A stretch of DNA of 64,000 bases, from NCBI GenBank assembly GCA_902623735.1, contig CACNUU010000004.1, positions 1-64,000 of the forward strand. Reading direction: 5' to 3'. This document shows positions 1-10,727 of the stretch, in pieces. Every line of letters starts with the position of its first letter. The stretch's first letter is position 1. The notes beneath the pieces were generated by a model that worked only from the letters and a program-made list of their open reading frames with translations, was not told the DNA's origin and made no database searches. The DNA comes from an uncultured Pelagibacteraceae bacterium (GTDB lineage: Bacteria > Pseudomonadota > Alphaproteobacteria > Pelagibacterales > Pelagibacteraceae). A program made the translations under genes and the position numbers.

Positions 1-1
1 C

Positions 2-484
2 ATTAAACTCAAAAATAAACATACACTTGAAGTAGATGAATTTCAATTTAGATGTTCAATTGGAAAAAATGGGATTACTAGAAGAAAAAAAGAAGGTGAT
101 CTCAAAACTCCAGAAGGAATATTTAAACTAAAAAAAGTTTTTTATAGACCAGATAGGGTAAATATTAATAAACTTAAAATTAAAAAAACAAAAATCACAA
201 AATTTATGGGATGGTGTGACGACATCAAAAGTCAGTATTACAACAAACTGATCAACTGCAAAACAAAGTGTAAGCATGAAAAACTCTATAGAAAAGATAG
301 TAAATATGACTATTTAATCGTATTAGATTATAATTTAAAAAAACCTGTTAAAGGAAAAGGAAGTGCAATATTTTTACATATAACAAAAAATTATAGACCT
401 ACTGCAGGCTGTATAGCTATAAATAAGAATAATTTTGAAATTTTGTTAAGATTAATAAAAAAAAATACATTTATCAAAATCTAA
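2..484 (+). CDS. L,D-transpeptidase (YkuD) family protein, 5' end outside window
   Basis: Frame stays open from position 2 through the listed ORF at 206; C-terminal GSAIFLHI...TAGCIAI matches the YkuD catalytic H...GC motif. Confidence 0.75.
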   Translation: MKLKNKHTLEVDEFQFRCSIGKNGITRRKKEGDLKTPEGIFKLKKVFYRPDRVNINKLKIKKTKITKFMGWCDDIKSQYYNKLINCKTKCKHEKLYRKDSKYDYLIVLDYNLKKPVKGKGSAIFLHITKNYRPTAGCIAINKNNFEILLRLIKKNTFIKI

Positions 485-1144
485 TTATTTTCTTGAACCA
501 AAAATTTTAGATCCAATTCGTAAAAATGTTGAATGAGTTTTTGCGGCATCAATATAATCATTTGACATCCCCATACTTAATTCACTGAGATTTAATTTTT
601 GATTTAATTCAAACATTTTTTCAAAAAATTTTATTGGTTTCTCAAGTTGCGGTGGCAAACACATAAGCCCAACAATATCTAGGCCCATATTTTTTGAACA
701 CTCATTATAAAACTTTTCAAGCTGATCAATATTAATTCCATTTTTTTGCTGCTCATTTCCAATATTAACTTGAATAAAAATCTTTAACTTTCTATTTTTT
801 TTTATTTGTTCACTTGATATTTTTTCTGCCAATTTCAAATTGTCGAGAGAATGAATATAATCAAAGAGCGGAATTAAAAATTTAACTTTATTTGTTTGAA
901 CTTTACCCAACATATGAAGTTGAATTTTAGGAAATCTTTCTTTAATGCCAGGCCATTTTTCAACTGCTTCTTGGATTTTATTTTCTCCAAAATGAACATG
1001 CCCACCATCAATTAAAGGCATAACTTTGGTGATAGGAAAGGTTTTGCTTACTGCAATAATTTTAGGTATTGTTAATTTTTCTGAAGGCAAAGAAAGGTTT
1101 AATTGGTTTTCAATATCTTTTAAGTTATTAACAACATTATGCAT
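485..1144 (-). CDS. YggS family PLP-binding protein (PLP homeostasis)
   Basis: IIAVSKTFP, HFGENKIQE, LHMLGKVQTNK, GLMCLPP, LSMGMSNDYIDAA motifs. Confidence 0.92.
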   Translation of the reverse strand: MHNVVNNLKDIENQLNLSLPSEKLTIPKIIAVSKTFPITKVMPLIDGGHVHFGENKIQEAVEKWPGIKERFPKIQLHMLGKVQTNKVKFLIPLFDYIHSLDNLKLAEKISSEQIKKNRKLKIFIQVNIGNEQQKNGINIDQLEKFYNECSKNMGLDIVGLMCLPPQLEKPIKFFEKMFELNQKLNLSELSMGMSNDYIDAAKTHSTFLRIGSKIFGSRK

Positions 1145-1693
1145 TTTAAAAATATTAAATTTTTTTGTTATATAAATTCTTTTGATTTAAAATTCATATC
1201 CAATTTATCAAAAAACACATCTATAATATATAGAAATTATCAAAATCCTGTTGATGAAAAATTAATTTTAAAAATCAAAAATTTTTGCAAAAAAAAAGGC
1301 ATTAAACTCTATTTAAGTAATAATATTAAACTTGCTATGAAATTAAATTTAGATGGAGCATATATACCTGCTTTTAATAAAAATATAGAACATAATACTT
1401 ACTCAATAAAAAAGAATTTTATGTTAATGGGTTCTGCTCATAATTTAAAAGAAATTAGAGAAAAAGAAAAACAAAGGGTAAAATATATTTTTATATCACC
1501 TTTGTTCTACTCAAAAAAGGATAACTCCTTTTTAGGTATTTATAGATTTCTGTTACTTAAAAAACAAACACTTGTAAAAACTGTTTGTTTAGGAGGTATT
1601 AATTTGAATAATATAAAGAAAATAAAACTACTTAATATTAATACAATTGCCGGTATAAACTTATTTAACGATGAAAATCTTAAATATTTGTAA
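1139..1693 (+). CDS. thiamine phosphate synthase-like (ThiE/TenI) protein
   Basis: TIM-barrel TMP-synthase-like pattern: LYLSNNIKLAMKLNLDGAYIP, YIFISPLFYSKK, CLGGINLNN. Confidence 0.7.
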   Translation: MHFKNIKFFCYINSFDLKFISNLSKNTSIIYRNYQNPVDEKLILKIKNFCKKKGIKLYLSNNIKLAMKLNLDGAYIPAFNKNIEHNTYSIKKNFMLMGSAHNLKEIREKEKQRVKYIFISPLFYSKKDNSFLGIYRFLLLKKQTLVKTVCLGGINLNNIKKIKLLNINTIAGINLFNDENLKYL

Positions 1694-1698
1694 AAATC

Positions 1699-3243
1699 AT
1701 GGATGTAGAATTTATAAAAAAAGAATTTAAAAAAATTCAAAATTTTTTTTATATTGGTGATTATGAAAAAGTTATCGAAAAAACCAAAGTTCTTTTAAAG
1801 AAAGATAATTCACAGATACCGTTTTATAACTTATTGGGTCTATCTTACAGACAATTAGGAAAAAATGATTTGGCAGAAGACATTTTTAAAAAAGGTCTTA
1901 AAAAATTTCCAAATAATATTTCTATTTTATCAAATATTGGCGCATTATGCCGTGTGCTTGGAAGATATAAAGAAGCAGAGGAGTTTCTAAAAAGAGCTCT
2001 TGAACAAAATGAAAAAAGTTTCATAGCTTTGTGCAACCTTGCAAACGTAAAGAGGGAGATAAATCAAAATGATAAAGCAATTGAATTGTATGAAAAAGCA
2101 TACAAGATAAACAACAGAAATGAGACTATTTTAAAAAATTTAGCTGGTGCATATCAAATTGGAAATAAATTCGAACAAGCTAAAAAATTACTTCTTGAAA
2201 TGAATGATCAGTTTCCGAATAATGCATCTGCTGATCAAATGTATAGCAGTATTCACACATATAAAGAAAATGACGATCATAGAACAAATATGATTAAAAA
2301 ACTTAATAACTCAGATTTGTCAAAAGAAAATTTAGCATTTTTAAATTTTGCAATAGCTAAGTCATACACAGACATAAAAAATCATTCAGAATCCGCTAAA
2401 TATTTTGTTAAAGCTAATGATATATATTTTAGTTTATTAAAGCATTACAATTTTGAAAAAGAAAAAAAATTGTTTGAAATCATAAAAAATCATTTTAATA
2501 ATTTTACTTTCAGGAACTTAGAACAAAATCATGAACCTAAATTAATTTTTATTGTAGGTTTACCAAGATCTGGAACAACCCTAACTCACCAAATTATTTC
2601 ATCACACTCTAAAGTTTATGGAGCAGGTGAGCTTACAATTCTAAATGATTTATTTAATAAAAGAATATTTGATAACGATTTTATAAAATTATTTAATGAA
2701 GAAATTAATAATAATTCAGATTTTAAAGAGTTATCAAATCAGCTCTATGGTAAATTTAAACAATTTAATGAAAAGATTATATTGGACAAAGCTCCTTTAA
2801 ATTTTAGATGGATAGGTTTTATTAAACTTCTTTTTCCATCAGCAAAAATTATTCATTGCAAACGAAATTTAAAGGATACCGCTTTATCAATATATAAAAA
2901 TGTTTTTGATGGAGGATCCTTGCCTTGGAGTTACAATCAAAAAACTTTAGTAGAATTCGTTAATATGTATAAAGATTTAATGGCTTTTTGGAGGGATAAA
3001 CTCCCAGAGCAAATTTATGATTGTGAGTATGAAAATTTAGTCAATGATCAAGTAAACGAAACAAAAAAGTTAGTCAATTTTTGTAACTTATCATGGGAAG
3101 AAAATTGTATCGATTATACTAAAAATGACACTGGTATTAAAACTGTAAGTATTTCTCAGGCGAGAAAACCAATTTATAAAACGTCTGTTAAACTTAGTGA
3201 TAAATATATTAACTATTTAGATTTCTTAAAAAATATTGATTAA
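1699..3243 (+). CDS. TPR repeat / sulfotransferase fusion protein
   Basis: N-terminal TPRs followed by PAPS-binding LIFIVGLPRSGTTLTHQIISSH and sulfotransferase C-terminal half. Confidence 0.88.
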   Translation: MDVEFIKKEFKKIQNFFYIGDYEKVIEKTKVLLKKDNSQIPFYNLLGLSYRQLGKNDLAEDIFKKGLKKFPNNISILSNIGALCRVLGRYKEAEEFLKRALEQNEKSFIALCNLANVKREINQNDKAIELYEKAYKINNRNETILKNLAGAYQIGNKFEQAKKLLLEMNDQFPNNASADQMYSSIHTYKENDDHRTNMIKKLNNSDLSKENLAFLNFAIAKSYTDIKNHSESAKYFVKANDIYFSLLKHYNFEKEKKLFEIIKNHFNNFTFRNLEQNHEPKLIFIVGLPRSGTTLTHQIISSHSKVYGAGELTILNDLFNKRIFDNDFIKLFNEEINNNSDFKELSNQLYGKFKQFNEKIILDKAPLNFRWIGFIKLLFPSAKIIHCKRNLKDTALSIYKNVFDGGSLPWSYNQKTLVEFVNMYKDLMAFWRDKLPEQIYDCEYENLVNDQVNETKKLVNFCNLSWEENCIDYTKNDTGIKTVSISQARKPIYKTSVKLSDKYINYLDFLKNID

Positions 3244-3249
3244 AAAAAA

Positions 3250-3274
3250 GGCCCTGTAAAAACAGGGCCCTTTT
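3250..3274. terminator. intrinsic, possibly bidirectional terminator between convergent genes
   Basis: GGCCCTGT-AAAA-ACAGGGCC perfect 8-bp stem flanked by A-run and T-run. Confidence 0.85.
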
Positions 3275-3296
3275 TAAATTTAATATTTGGTTTTAA

Positions 3297-4310
3297 TTAA
3301 AACGCAAATGATACGCTGATTTCAGTATGTTCAGAAGCGTTATTTGCAACACCTCCCATACCTTTACCTTCGTTATTATGCGCTTTAAGTGATATACCAC
3401 CCATTGAGTAAGCAATTGACATACCTTCTAGCTCTTGATCTACAGATACACCAGCTAGGTCTGTTTCTTGTTCACCATATGAAATCGATAGGCTTTCGTT
3501 TACGTTAAACGCAATACCCATGATTGTAGTGTCAGCATCTCTTGCTGTACCACTGTTAGCAGCTTCGTAATCGATTTCTGATACTTGGATACCAGCAGAA
3601 ACTGGTCCGTAAGTGTAAGTAGCACCGAAAGTTTCCATGTCGTCCATTTCATTTCCGTTTACTCTTTCACCTGTACCAGCAACGATTTTTAGGCCGTCCA
3701 TTGGAGTAAGTACAACGTGTACAGAACTATCAGATCCGTCACCATCAGTACCACCAGTACCACCGTCATCGTTTAAGTTGTCAACACCTCTTGGTGCCCA
3801 ACCAACTACTACAGTAGCCATATCTCCAGCTGGTAAAGTATAGTTGAAACCGTTACCACCTAAGTCAACTTCGTACGTGTTACCGTTTACTGCACCAGTT
3901 GCAGACTCAGTTGAGTTTAGTGATAGACCGTTTGATACTTCTTCTTCAGCTGTTGGAACGATATCATCGATTTGAGACATACCTACTTGGTATGAATCTT
4001 GTCCATAACCTAATGTTCCCATTGAACCCATATCAAGTGTAATTACTGATGTAGATCCATCTCCAGCTGATGTAGCGAAAGTATGAGTTAATGATACGCT
4101 CATACCATTATCTAGTTCACCTGAACCAGACATAGTAACTAATCTTTGCATACCAAAGTTGTTACCTGTATCGCTGTTATCCTCATTACCCTGTGCACCA
4201 GTGTAAGAGATTTTAGCACCACCACTTACAGATAATTCACCAGCGTTTGCTGAAAAAGCAACAAGTGAACCAGCTAAAGCAGATAGTCCTAGTTTTTTTA
4301 AGTTATCCAT
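3297..4310 (-). CDS. SAR11-type outer membrane porin
   Basis: Signal peptide MDNLKKLGLSALAGSLVAFSANA, Gly/Ser-rich beta-barrel pattern, terminal ...VSFAF. Confidence 0.85.
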   Translation of the reverse strand: MDNLKKLGLSALAGSLVAFSANAGELSVSGGAKISYTGAQGNEDNSDTGNNFGMQRLVTMSGSGELDNGMSVSLTHTFATSAGDGSTSVITLDMGSMGTLGYGQDSYQVGMSQIDDIVPTAEEEVSNGLSLNSTESATGAVNGNTYEVDLGGNGFNYTLPAGDMATVVVGWAPRGVDNLNDDGGTGGTDGDGSDSSVHVVLTPMDGLKIVAGTGERVNGNEMDDMETFGATYTYGPVSAGIQVSEIDYEAANSGTARDADTTIMGIAFNVNESLSISYGEQETDLAGVSVDQELEGMSIAYSMGGISLKAHNNEGKGMGGVANNASEHTEISVSFAF

Positions 4311-4492
4311 ATTTTCTCCTTGTTATATAGATTTATTATTAATAATTAATAACGGAGCGTTTTTAACACTCGTAGACGCTAAATTGACTAATTATCCATA
4401 AAAATAGCATTTTTTTTAATATATGTTGCAAAAATATCACAATTTATTGTTTTATAAGATTTGTATACTGTGTTAGTTAACCAACTCAAGAA

Positions 4493-5074
4493 ATGATAAC
4501 AAATCTAGTGAAAAATCTTAAATTTAGTCACTTTTTAATTGTATTACTATTATTCTCACTAACAACGGGATGTGGAATATATCGAAAAACAGATGCTAGA
4601 AAAGTTCCAGTTAATGTCCATGATAGAGTAGAAAAAAATATCCAAGAAGGTAGAGGTTTTAGGGTATTTGATAAAGCTAGACAAAGGGGCGGCTCAGGTG
4701 TTTTTGAATTTGCATCCTCAAATCCTATGTGGAGAGCTTCAATCGACTTGTTGGATTTTGCACCGTTCAGTAATGTTGATTATTCCGGTGGGATAATAAT
4801 CACAGACTGGTTTTCTGATGAAAACACTAAAGATGAATCTTTAAAAATTACAATAAAATTTTTATCAAACGAAATCAGAGCAGATGGATTAGATGTTATT
4901 ATTCATAAAAAAAAATGTGTAAATAATAATGAATGTTCAGTATCAAAAGTTAAATCTACTTTGGCAAATGAAATCAAAGTTGCAATTTTAAAAGAAGCGA
5001 CTATTTTAAAAACCCAAGATCCAAATCTTCCTAAGGACTTCAAACTTCCTGAAAGCATTAAAAGTGGTGAGTAA
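4493..5074 (+). CDS. DUF3576-like lipoprotein
   Basis: Lipobox LTTGC; GIYRKTDARKVPVN and WRASIDLLDFAPFSNVDYSGGIIITDWF, followed by leuS as is common in alphaproteobacteria. Confidence 0.75.
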   Translation: MITNLVKNLKFSHFLIVLLLFSLTTGCGIYRKTDARKVPVNVHDRVEKNIQEGRGFRVFDKARQRGGSGVFEFASSNPMWRASIDLLDFAPFSNVDYSGGIIITDWFSDENTKDESLKITIKFLSNEIRADGLDVIIHKKKCVNNNECSVSKVKSTLANEIKVAILKEATILKTQDPNLPKDFKLPESIKSGE

Positions 5075-5102
5075 GATATTTAGTTAAATAAATATACATC
5101 TA

Positions 5103-7643
5103 ATGGAAAAATATAACTTCAAAACAATTGAAAAATATTGGCAAGCATATTGGGATGATAATAAATCATTTAAAACAAATTTAGATAAAAATAAAAAGAA
5201 ATTTTATTGCCTAGAAATGTTTCCCTATCCATCTGGTAAAATACATATGGGTCATGTTCGAAATTATACGATTGGTGATGTACTGGCTCGATTTAAAAAT
5301 TTACAAGGTTATAACGTCTTGCATCCAATGGGCTGGGACTCATTTGGTATGCCTGCTGAAAATGCTGCAAGACAAAATAATTTAGATCCCAAAACTTGGA
5401 CTGAAAAAAATATTAAGGTGATGAAAACTCAGTTAAAAAAACTAGGTTTATCAATAGATTGGGATAGAGAAATCTCAACCTGTTCTCCTGATTATTACAA
5501 ACATCAACAAAAATTCTTCTTAGAAATGTATGACAAAGGACTTGTCTATCGTAAAGAGAATTATGTTAACTGGGATCCTGTCGACGAAACAGTTCTTGCA
5601 AATGAGCAAGTTATTGATGGAAAAGGTTGGCGATCCGGTGCTCCTGTTGAGAGAAAAAAATTAAACCAGTGGTTTTTTAATATTACAAAATTTTCAGAGA
5701 CTTTATTAAATAATTTAGAGGAATTAAATGAGTGGCCAAATAAAGTTAAAGTAATGCAGAAAAATTGGATAGGAAAATCTTATGGATGTGAAGTAAAATT
5801 CAAAATTGAAAACTCATCAGAAATAAAAGAGATAGAATGTTATACTACTCGGCCAGATACTCTTTTTGGAATGTCATTTTTAGCTTTATCAATTGATCAT
5901 CCTATTTCCAAACATTATGAAAATGATAAAAATTTTCTGAAATTCAAAAAAGAATGTTCTAAAACTGGAACAACAGAGGAATCTTTAGCTGCTGCAGAGA
6001 AAATAGGCTTTAAAACCAATTTGATCGCTATTAATCCTTTAGATGAAAAAATCAAAGTTCCTGTGTATTTCGCAAATTTTGTTTTGATGGATTATGGATT
6101 AGGAGCCGTTTTTGGATGTCCGGCTCATGATCAAAGAGATTTGGATTTTGCAAGAAAGTATAATTTAAATGTTAGAGTTGTTGTGGCACCATCATTAAAT
6201 GAAAAAAATTTTAATGTAGACAATGAAGCATATGTAGGGCCTGGTTTTATAATAAATTCATCCTTTTTGAATAATTTAAAATGCCCTGATGAGTCTATAT
6301 CTAAGACTATTGATTATTTAGAAGACAAAAAATTAGGAAAAAAAAAGACAAATTTTCGTTTGAAAGATTGGGGAATTTCAAGACAAAGATACTGGGGCTG
6401 TCCAATTCCAATCATTTATGACGAAAAAAATAAACCCCAAAAAGTTCCAGATGACATGCTGCCTGTAGAATTACCAAAAATTGATCAATTTAAAACTTCT
6501 GGAAATCCACTTGATTTAGATGACAGTTGGAAAAAAATAAAAATTGGAGGAAAAACTTTCACAAGAGAAACTGATACCCTTGATACGTTTGTTGATTCCT
6601 CATGGTACTTTTTAAGATTTTGCTCACCAAAAAAAACGGATTATGGTTTTAGCGAGGATGAAATTAATTACTGGATGCCTGTAGATCAATATATCGGAGG
6701 AGTAGAACATGCGATTCTTCATCTTCTTTATTCCAGATTTTTTATGAACGCTCTTTCTTTTGAGAATAAAAAATTTGATATTTTAGAACCATTTAAAGGA
6801 TTATTTACTCAAGGCATGGTTTGCCACGAAACCTATAAAGACAAAAGTGGTAATTGGATTAGTCCAGATGAAGTAATTTCGTTAGAGGGAAAAAAGGTTT
6901 TAGAAAATGATACTGGTCATGAAGTTAAAGTTGGGCCATCAGAGTCAATGTCTAAATCAAAAAAAAATACTATTGATCCAGAAAAAATAATTAATAATTA
7001 TGGTGCTGATGCAGTAAGACTTTTTATCTTATCTGATAGCCCCCCTGAAAGAGATATTCAATGGTCTGATGAGGGTATCTCGGCCTCTAATAAATTCATC
7101 AACAAACTTTGGAATTTAAATTTAAAAATTCTAGAAAAAATTAAATTAGGAAATAATGAAGATCCAGATAACTTGTTTGAAAAAAATACAAATCAATTTT
7201 TAAATGACGTTTCAAATAACTTGTTAAATTTTAGATATAACAAAATAATTGCAAACTTTTATCAGATCTACAATGATATGTTCAAATTAATAGATAAAAA
7301 TTATTCAAAAAAAACTCTCACTGAAAATTATAAAAAGATTTTAATTGCTATGAACCCTGTTATTCCACATTTTAGTAACGAATGTTTAAAATTAATTGAT
7401 AAAAATTTAGGAAACATTGAGTGGCCGAAAATTAATAAAAAATTAATAGAAGAGCAAATCCTAAACTATGTCATTCAGGTAAATGGGAAAAAAAGAGGTC
7501 TTGTCCAAGCAGAAAAGGATATCTCAGAGGAGAATTTAATCAATTTAGTTGAAAAGAGAGATGATCTCAAAAAATATTTTGTTGATAAAACAATAAAGAA
7601 AAAGATTTTTATTCCAAATAAACTTTTAAATATCATAGTATAA
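5103..7643 (+). CDS. leuS: leucyl-tRNA synthetase
   Basis: [21 protein letters not shown], editing domain, [11 protein letters not shown] (KMSKS). Confidence 0.98.
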   Translation: MEKYNFKTIEKYWQAYWDDNKSFKTNLDKNKKKFYCLEMFPYPSGKIHMGHVRNYTIGDVLARFKNLQGYNVLHPMGWDSFGMPAENAARQNNLDPKTWTEKNIKVMKTQLKKLGLSIDWDREISTCSPDYYKHQQKFFLEMYDKGLVYRKENYVNWDPVDETVLANEQVIDGKGWRSGAPVERKKLNQWFFNITKFSETLLNNLEELNEWPNKVKVMQKNWIGKSYGCEVKFKIENSSEIKEIECYTTRPDTLFGMSFLALSIDHPISKHYENDKNFLKFKKECSKTGTTEESLAAAEKIGFKTNLIAINPLDEKIKVPVYFANFVLMDYGLGAVFGCPAHDQRDLDFARKYNLNVRVVVAPSLNEKNFNVDNEAYVGPGFIINSSFLNNLKCPDESISKTIDYLEDKKLGKKKTNFRLKDWGISRQRYWGCPIPIIYDEKNKPQKVPDDMLPVELPKIDQFKTSGNPLDLDDSWKKIKIGGKTFTRETDTLDTFVDSSWYFLRFCSPKKTDYGFSEDEINYWMPVDQYIGGVEHAILHLLYSRFFMNALSFENKKFDILEPFKGLFTQGMVCHETYKDKSGNWISPDEVISLEGKKVLENDTGHEVKVGPSESMSKSKKNTIDPEKIINNYGADAVRLFILSDSPPERDIQWSDEGISASNKFINKLWNLNLKILEKIKLGNNEDPDNLFEKNTNQFLNDVSNNLLNFRYNKIIANFYQIYNDMFKLIDKNYSKKTLTENYKKILIAMNPVIPHFSNECLKLIDKNLGNIEWPKINKKLIEEQILNYVIQVNGKKRGLVQAEKDISEENLINLVEKRDDLKKYFVDKTIKKKIFIPNKLLNIIV

Positions 7644-7647
7644 TATT

Positions 7648-8112
7648 ATGAGTAAAAATTTTTTTGTTTTAATACTTGTCATTTTCTTTACGAGTAGCTG
7701 TGGATATACACCTATGTATTCATCAAATTTAAAAAATGATTTCAGTGTAGAAATAATAGATCTTAAAGGTGATAATGATCTGAATAATTTTATAAAACAA
7801 AGATTAATCGGAGCCACTAATAATGATAGTAGCTCTGATAAAACTTTTCAAATTTCAATTTCATCCAAATATACTAAAGAGGTACAAACAAAGGATAAAT
7901 CTGGAAAAATAACCCAGTATTCTCTGAATGCGAGCGTAGATTTTACAATAAAATTAAATGATGAATTAGAAGTTATTAGTTTTAACGAAAAAACAGCTTT
8001 GAATAAATTAAGTGATGATTTTGAAGAAACAAACTACGAAAGATCATTTAAAGAAAATATAAGTCAAATACTTACAAATAAACTCATAATGTACTTAACA
8101 AGAAAAAAATGA
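7648..8112 (+). CDS. lptE: LPS-assembly lipoprotein LptE
   Basis: Lipobox TSSCGYTPMY, position between leuS and holA. Confidence 0.85.
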   Translation: MSKNFFVLILVIFFTSSCGYTPMYSSNLKNDFSVEIIDLKGDNDLNNFIKQRLIGATNNDSSSDKTFQISISSKYTKEVQTKDKSGKITQYSLNASVDFTIKLNDELEVISFNEKTALNKLSDDFEETNYERSFKENISQILTNKLIMYLTRKK

Positions 8113-9101
8113 TCCTAAAATTTTATGAAATTAATAAGATTGATATTATTTCTCAAAATTTAATTTTATTTTATGGGAACAACGAGGGTTTAAAAAAAGA
8201 GGAAATCTTTAAGATTTATTCTAAAACAAATAGGAAAATATATAAGTATGATGAAAAACAGATATTAGAAAATTCTCAGAATTTTTTTGACAATTTATAT
8301 TCAGGATCTTTATTTGAAAATAAAAAATTTATAATAATAAATAGAGTAACTGATAAAATATTAAAAATTATTGATGAAATACTTGAAAAAAAAATTGAAG
8401 ATACAACTATTTTATTAAATGCAGATATTCTTGAAAAAAGATCTAAACTTAGATCCAAATTTGAAAGAGATAAAAATTTAGTTTGTGTTGCTTTTTACCC
8501 AGATAATGACGAAACATTAAGTAAGTTGGTAAATAATTTTATTAAAGAAAAAAATATTTCATTATCACAAATAAATGTAAATTTTATTATTAACAAATGT
8601 AATGGTAACCGTGAATTTTTAAATAATGAACTTGAAAAAATATATCATTTTTCAAAAAATAAAAAAAATATAAAACATGAAGATTTAGTAAAATTAATAA
8701 ATTTGAATGAAGACTTTAGTATTGCTGAATTAATTGATAATTGCTTGGCTAAAAATCAGAAAAAAACTTTCAATATAATCAATGAAAATAGCTTTAATAA
8801 TGATGACTGTATTCTTATTACGAGAATATTTATTAACAAATTAAAAAGAAATTTATATTTAGCAAAGCAGTATCAATTAAACAAAAATATAGAAAAAACT
8901 ATAAATGATGCTAAACCTCCCATTTTTTGGAAAGATAAAGAAATAGTCAAAAATCAAATCAAAAACTGGACAGCAAAAGGAGTTGAAGATTTAATCATTC
9001 AGATAAATGACATCGAACTTAAAATTAAGAAAAATTCGAATAATGCTATACAAATGGTTTTAGACTTTATTATACAAAGTTGTACAAAAACTAGTAATTA
9101 G
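8109..9101 (+). CDS. holA: DNA polymerase III subunit delta
   Basis: LILFYGNNEGLKKEEIFKIY, length, gene order leuS-lptE-holA-parB. Confidence 0.88.
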   Translation: MILKFYEINKIDIISQNLILFYGNNEGLKKEEIFKIYSKTNRKIYKYDEKQILENSQNFFDNLYSGSLFENKKFIIINRVTDKILKIIDEILEKKIEDTTILLNADILEKRSKLRSKFERDKNLVCVAFYPDNDETLSKLVNNFIKEKNISLSQINVNFIINKCNGNREFLNNELEKIYHFSKNKKNIKHEDLVKLINLNEDFSIAELIDNCLAKNQKKTFNIINENSFNNDDCILITRIFINKLKRNLYLAKQYQLNKNIEKTINDAKPPIFWKDKEIVKNQIKNWTAKGVEDLIIQINDIELKIKKNSNNAIQMVLDFIIQSCTKTSN

Positions 9102-9933
9102 CCTTAATAATTTCAATGATTTTGTTCAATTGGTTTAAATCATGATAGCTAAAAGTGATAGTGCCTTTATTCTTTTTTGAATTTTTTATCTTAACGTTAA
9201 GACCTACTTTTGTTTCTATTGATTTTTCTAAGTCAGTAATATTAGCATCCTTGCTCGTAGCACGAATTTTTTTATTACTTTTAAATAACTTAACAAAATT
9301 TTCGGTTTGTCTTACTGATAATTTTTTTTCTACGACTTTATTGGCTATAAAGGTTGCATTATCAAGTCCTACTAATATTTTCGCATGGCCGGCCGAAATT
9401 TTTTTCTTTTCAATTAATTCTAAAACTTCCAAAGGTAAATTTAATAATCTAAGAGAGTTAGTTATGTAGCTTCGACTTTTACCAATAAACTTTGAAACTT
9501 TGTCTTGATCGTATGAAAATTCATCAATTAGTCTTTTGTATCCTTGTGCTTCTTCGAGTGGATTTAAATCATTTCTCTGAACGTTTTCTACTATGGCAAA
9601 TTCTAAAGATTTTAAATCGTCAACTTCAGTTAAAACAACAGGTATCTCATGTAAACCAGCTCTACTTGCTGCTAGCCACCTACGTTCACCAGCAATAATT
9701 TCATATTTGGATTTATCATCTGTTGACTTTCTTACAATAATTGGCTGTATTACCCCCCTTTCTCTTATAGAATTTGTTAAATCATTCAAATTATCTTCAT
9801 CAAAATCCTTTCGTGGTTGGTATTTATTTGGAATTATTTCGCTTAATAATAATTTGTTAATATTAATCTCAACTTTTGTTTCTCCTATCAATGATGATAA
9901 TCCTCTACCTAGTCCTTTTTTAATAGTATTCAT
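9091..9933 (-). CDS. parB: chromosome partitioning protein ParB
   Basis: KKGLGRGLSSLIGE, IIPNKYQPRKDF, IIAGERRWLAASRAGL, VENVQRNDLNPLEEA. Confidence 0.97.
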   Translation of the reverse strand: MNTIKKGLGRGLSSLIGETKVEININKLLLSEIIPNKYQPRKDFDEDNLNDLTNSIRERGVIQPIIVRKSTDDKSKYEIIAGERRWLAASRAGLHEIPVVLTEVDDLKSLEFAIVENVQRNDLNPLEEAQGYKRLIDEFSYDQDKVSKFIGKSRSYITNSLRLLNLPLEVLELIEKKKISAGHAKILVGLDNATFIANKVVEKKLSVRQTENFVKLFKSNKKIRATSKDANITDLEKSIETKVGLNVKIKNSKKNKGTITFSYHDLNQLNKIIEIIKANY

Positions 9934-10727
9934 TAAGCTGCACTCCCCAGATTGTTCTCTTGATTAATAAATTCATCGGTAAAGCTGTAATATGATTTAC
10001 TCCCTGGACAATTTTTGTCATAAACTAAAACGGGTACGCCATGTGATGGAGCTTCTGATAATCTTACATTGCGAGGGATAACAGTTTGATAAACCTTTTC
10101 CTTAAAATAATTTCTTGCTTCTTCTTCAACTTGTGAGGAGAGCTTGTTTCTTCTATCATACATCGTTAGCAATATTCCCTGGATATTCAGGTTTGGATTT
10201 AGATTTACTTTTATTCTATCAATTGTCTTCATCAATTGTGTTAATCCCTCTAAAGCAAAAAATTCGGTTTGAAGTGGCACCAACAATGAATTAGAGGACA
10301 CCAATGCCATTACAGTTAGCAAGCTCAATGATGGGGGACAGTCTATAAGAATATAATCATATAATGCTCTAGAATCATTTAAATATGCGGTTAATTTACT
10401 CTTTAAGATGAAAGCTCTATCATTATCGCCAGCAGTTTCAACTTCAAGCCCTGACAAATCTACATTAGATGTTATAACATCTAAATTTTCAAATTTTGTT
10501 TTCTTAATTACCTTTGTAATTGACATTGTTCCATTAAGAATTCCATATATAGTTTGATCTGATTGTTCTGTGTTAGATAACCCTAAACCAGTTGTTGCAT
10601 TTCCTTGTGGGTCTAGATCAATTACTAAAATTTTTTTTCCTTGTTGGGATAATGCAGAAGCCAGGTTTATGACTGTTGTTGTTTTGCCTACCCCACCCTT
10701 TTGATTTATTATCGATATTATTTTCAT
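9933..10727 (-). CDS. parA: chromosome partitioning ATPase ParA
   Basis: IINQKGGVGKTTTVINLA deviant Walker A, DLDPQGNATTGLG. Confidence 0.97.
   Translation of the reverse strand: MKIISIINQKGGVGKTTTVINLASALSQQGKKILVIDLDPQGNATTGLGLSNTEQSDQTIYGILNGTMSITKVIKKTKFENLDVITSNVDLSGLEVETAGDNDRAFILKSKLTAYLNDSRALYDYILIDCPPSLSLLTVMALVSSNSLLVPLQTEFFALEGLTQLMKTIDRIKVNLNPNLNIQGILLTMYDRRNKLSSQVEEEARNYFKEKVYQTVIPRNVRLSEAPSHGVPVLVYDKNCPGSKSYYSFTDEFINQENNLGSAA

Noticed and set aside
3637-3843. Pro/Ser-rich plus-strand ORF in the porin gene
   Set aside because: Antisense artefact of a Gly/Asp/Ser-rich coding region
9155-9967. Plus-strand ORFs 9155-9469, 9492-9698 and 9593-9967 opposite parB
   Set aside because: Antisense to a clear ParB; compositions look like reverse-complement noise with no recognisable domain
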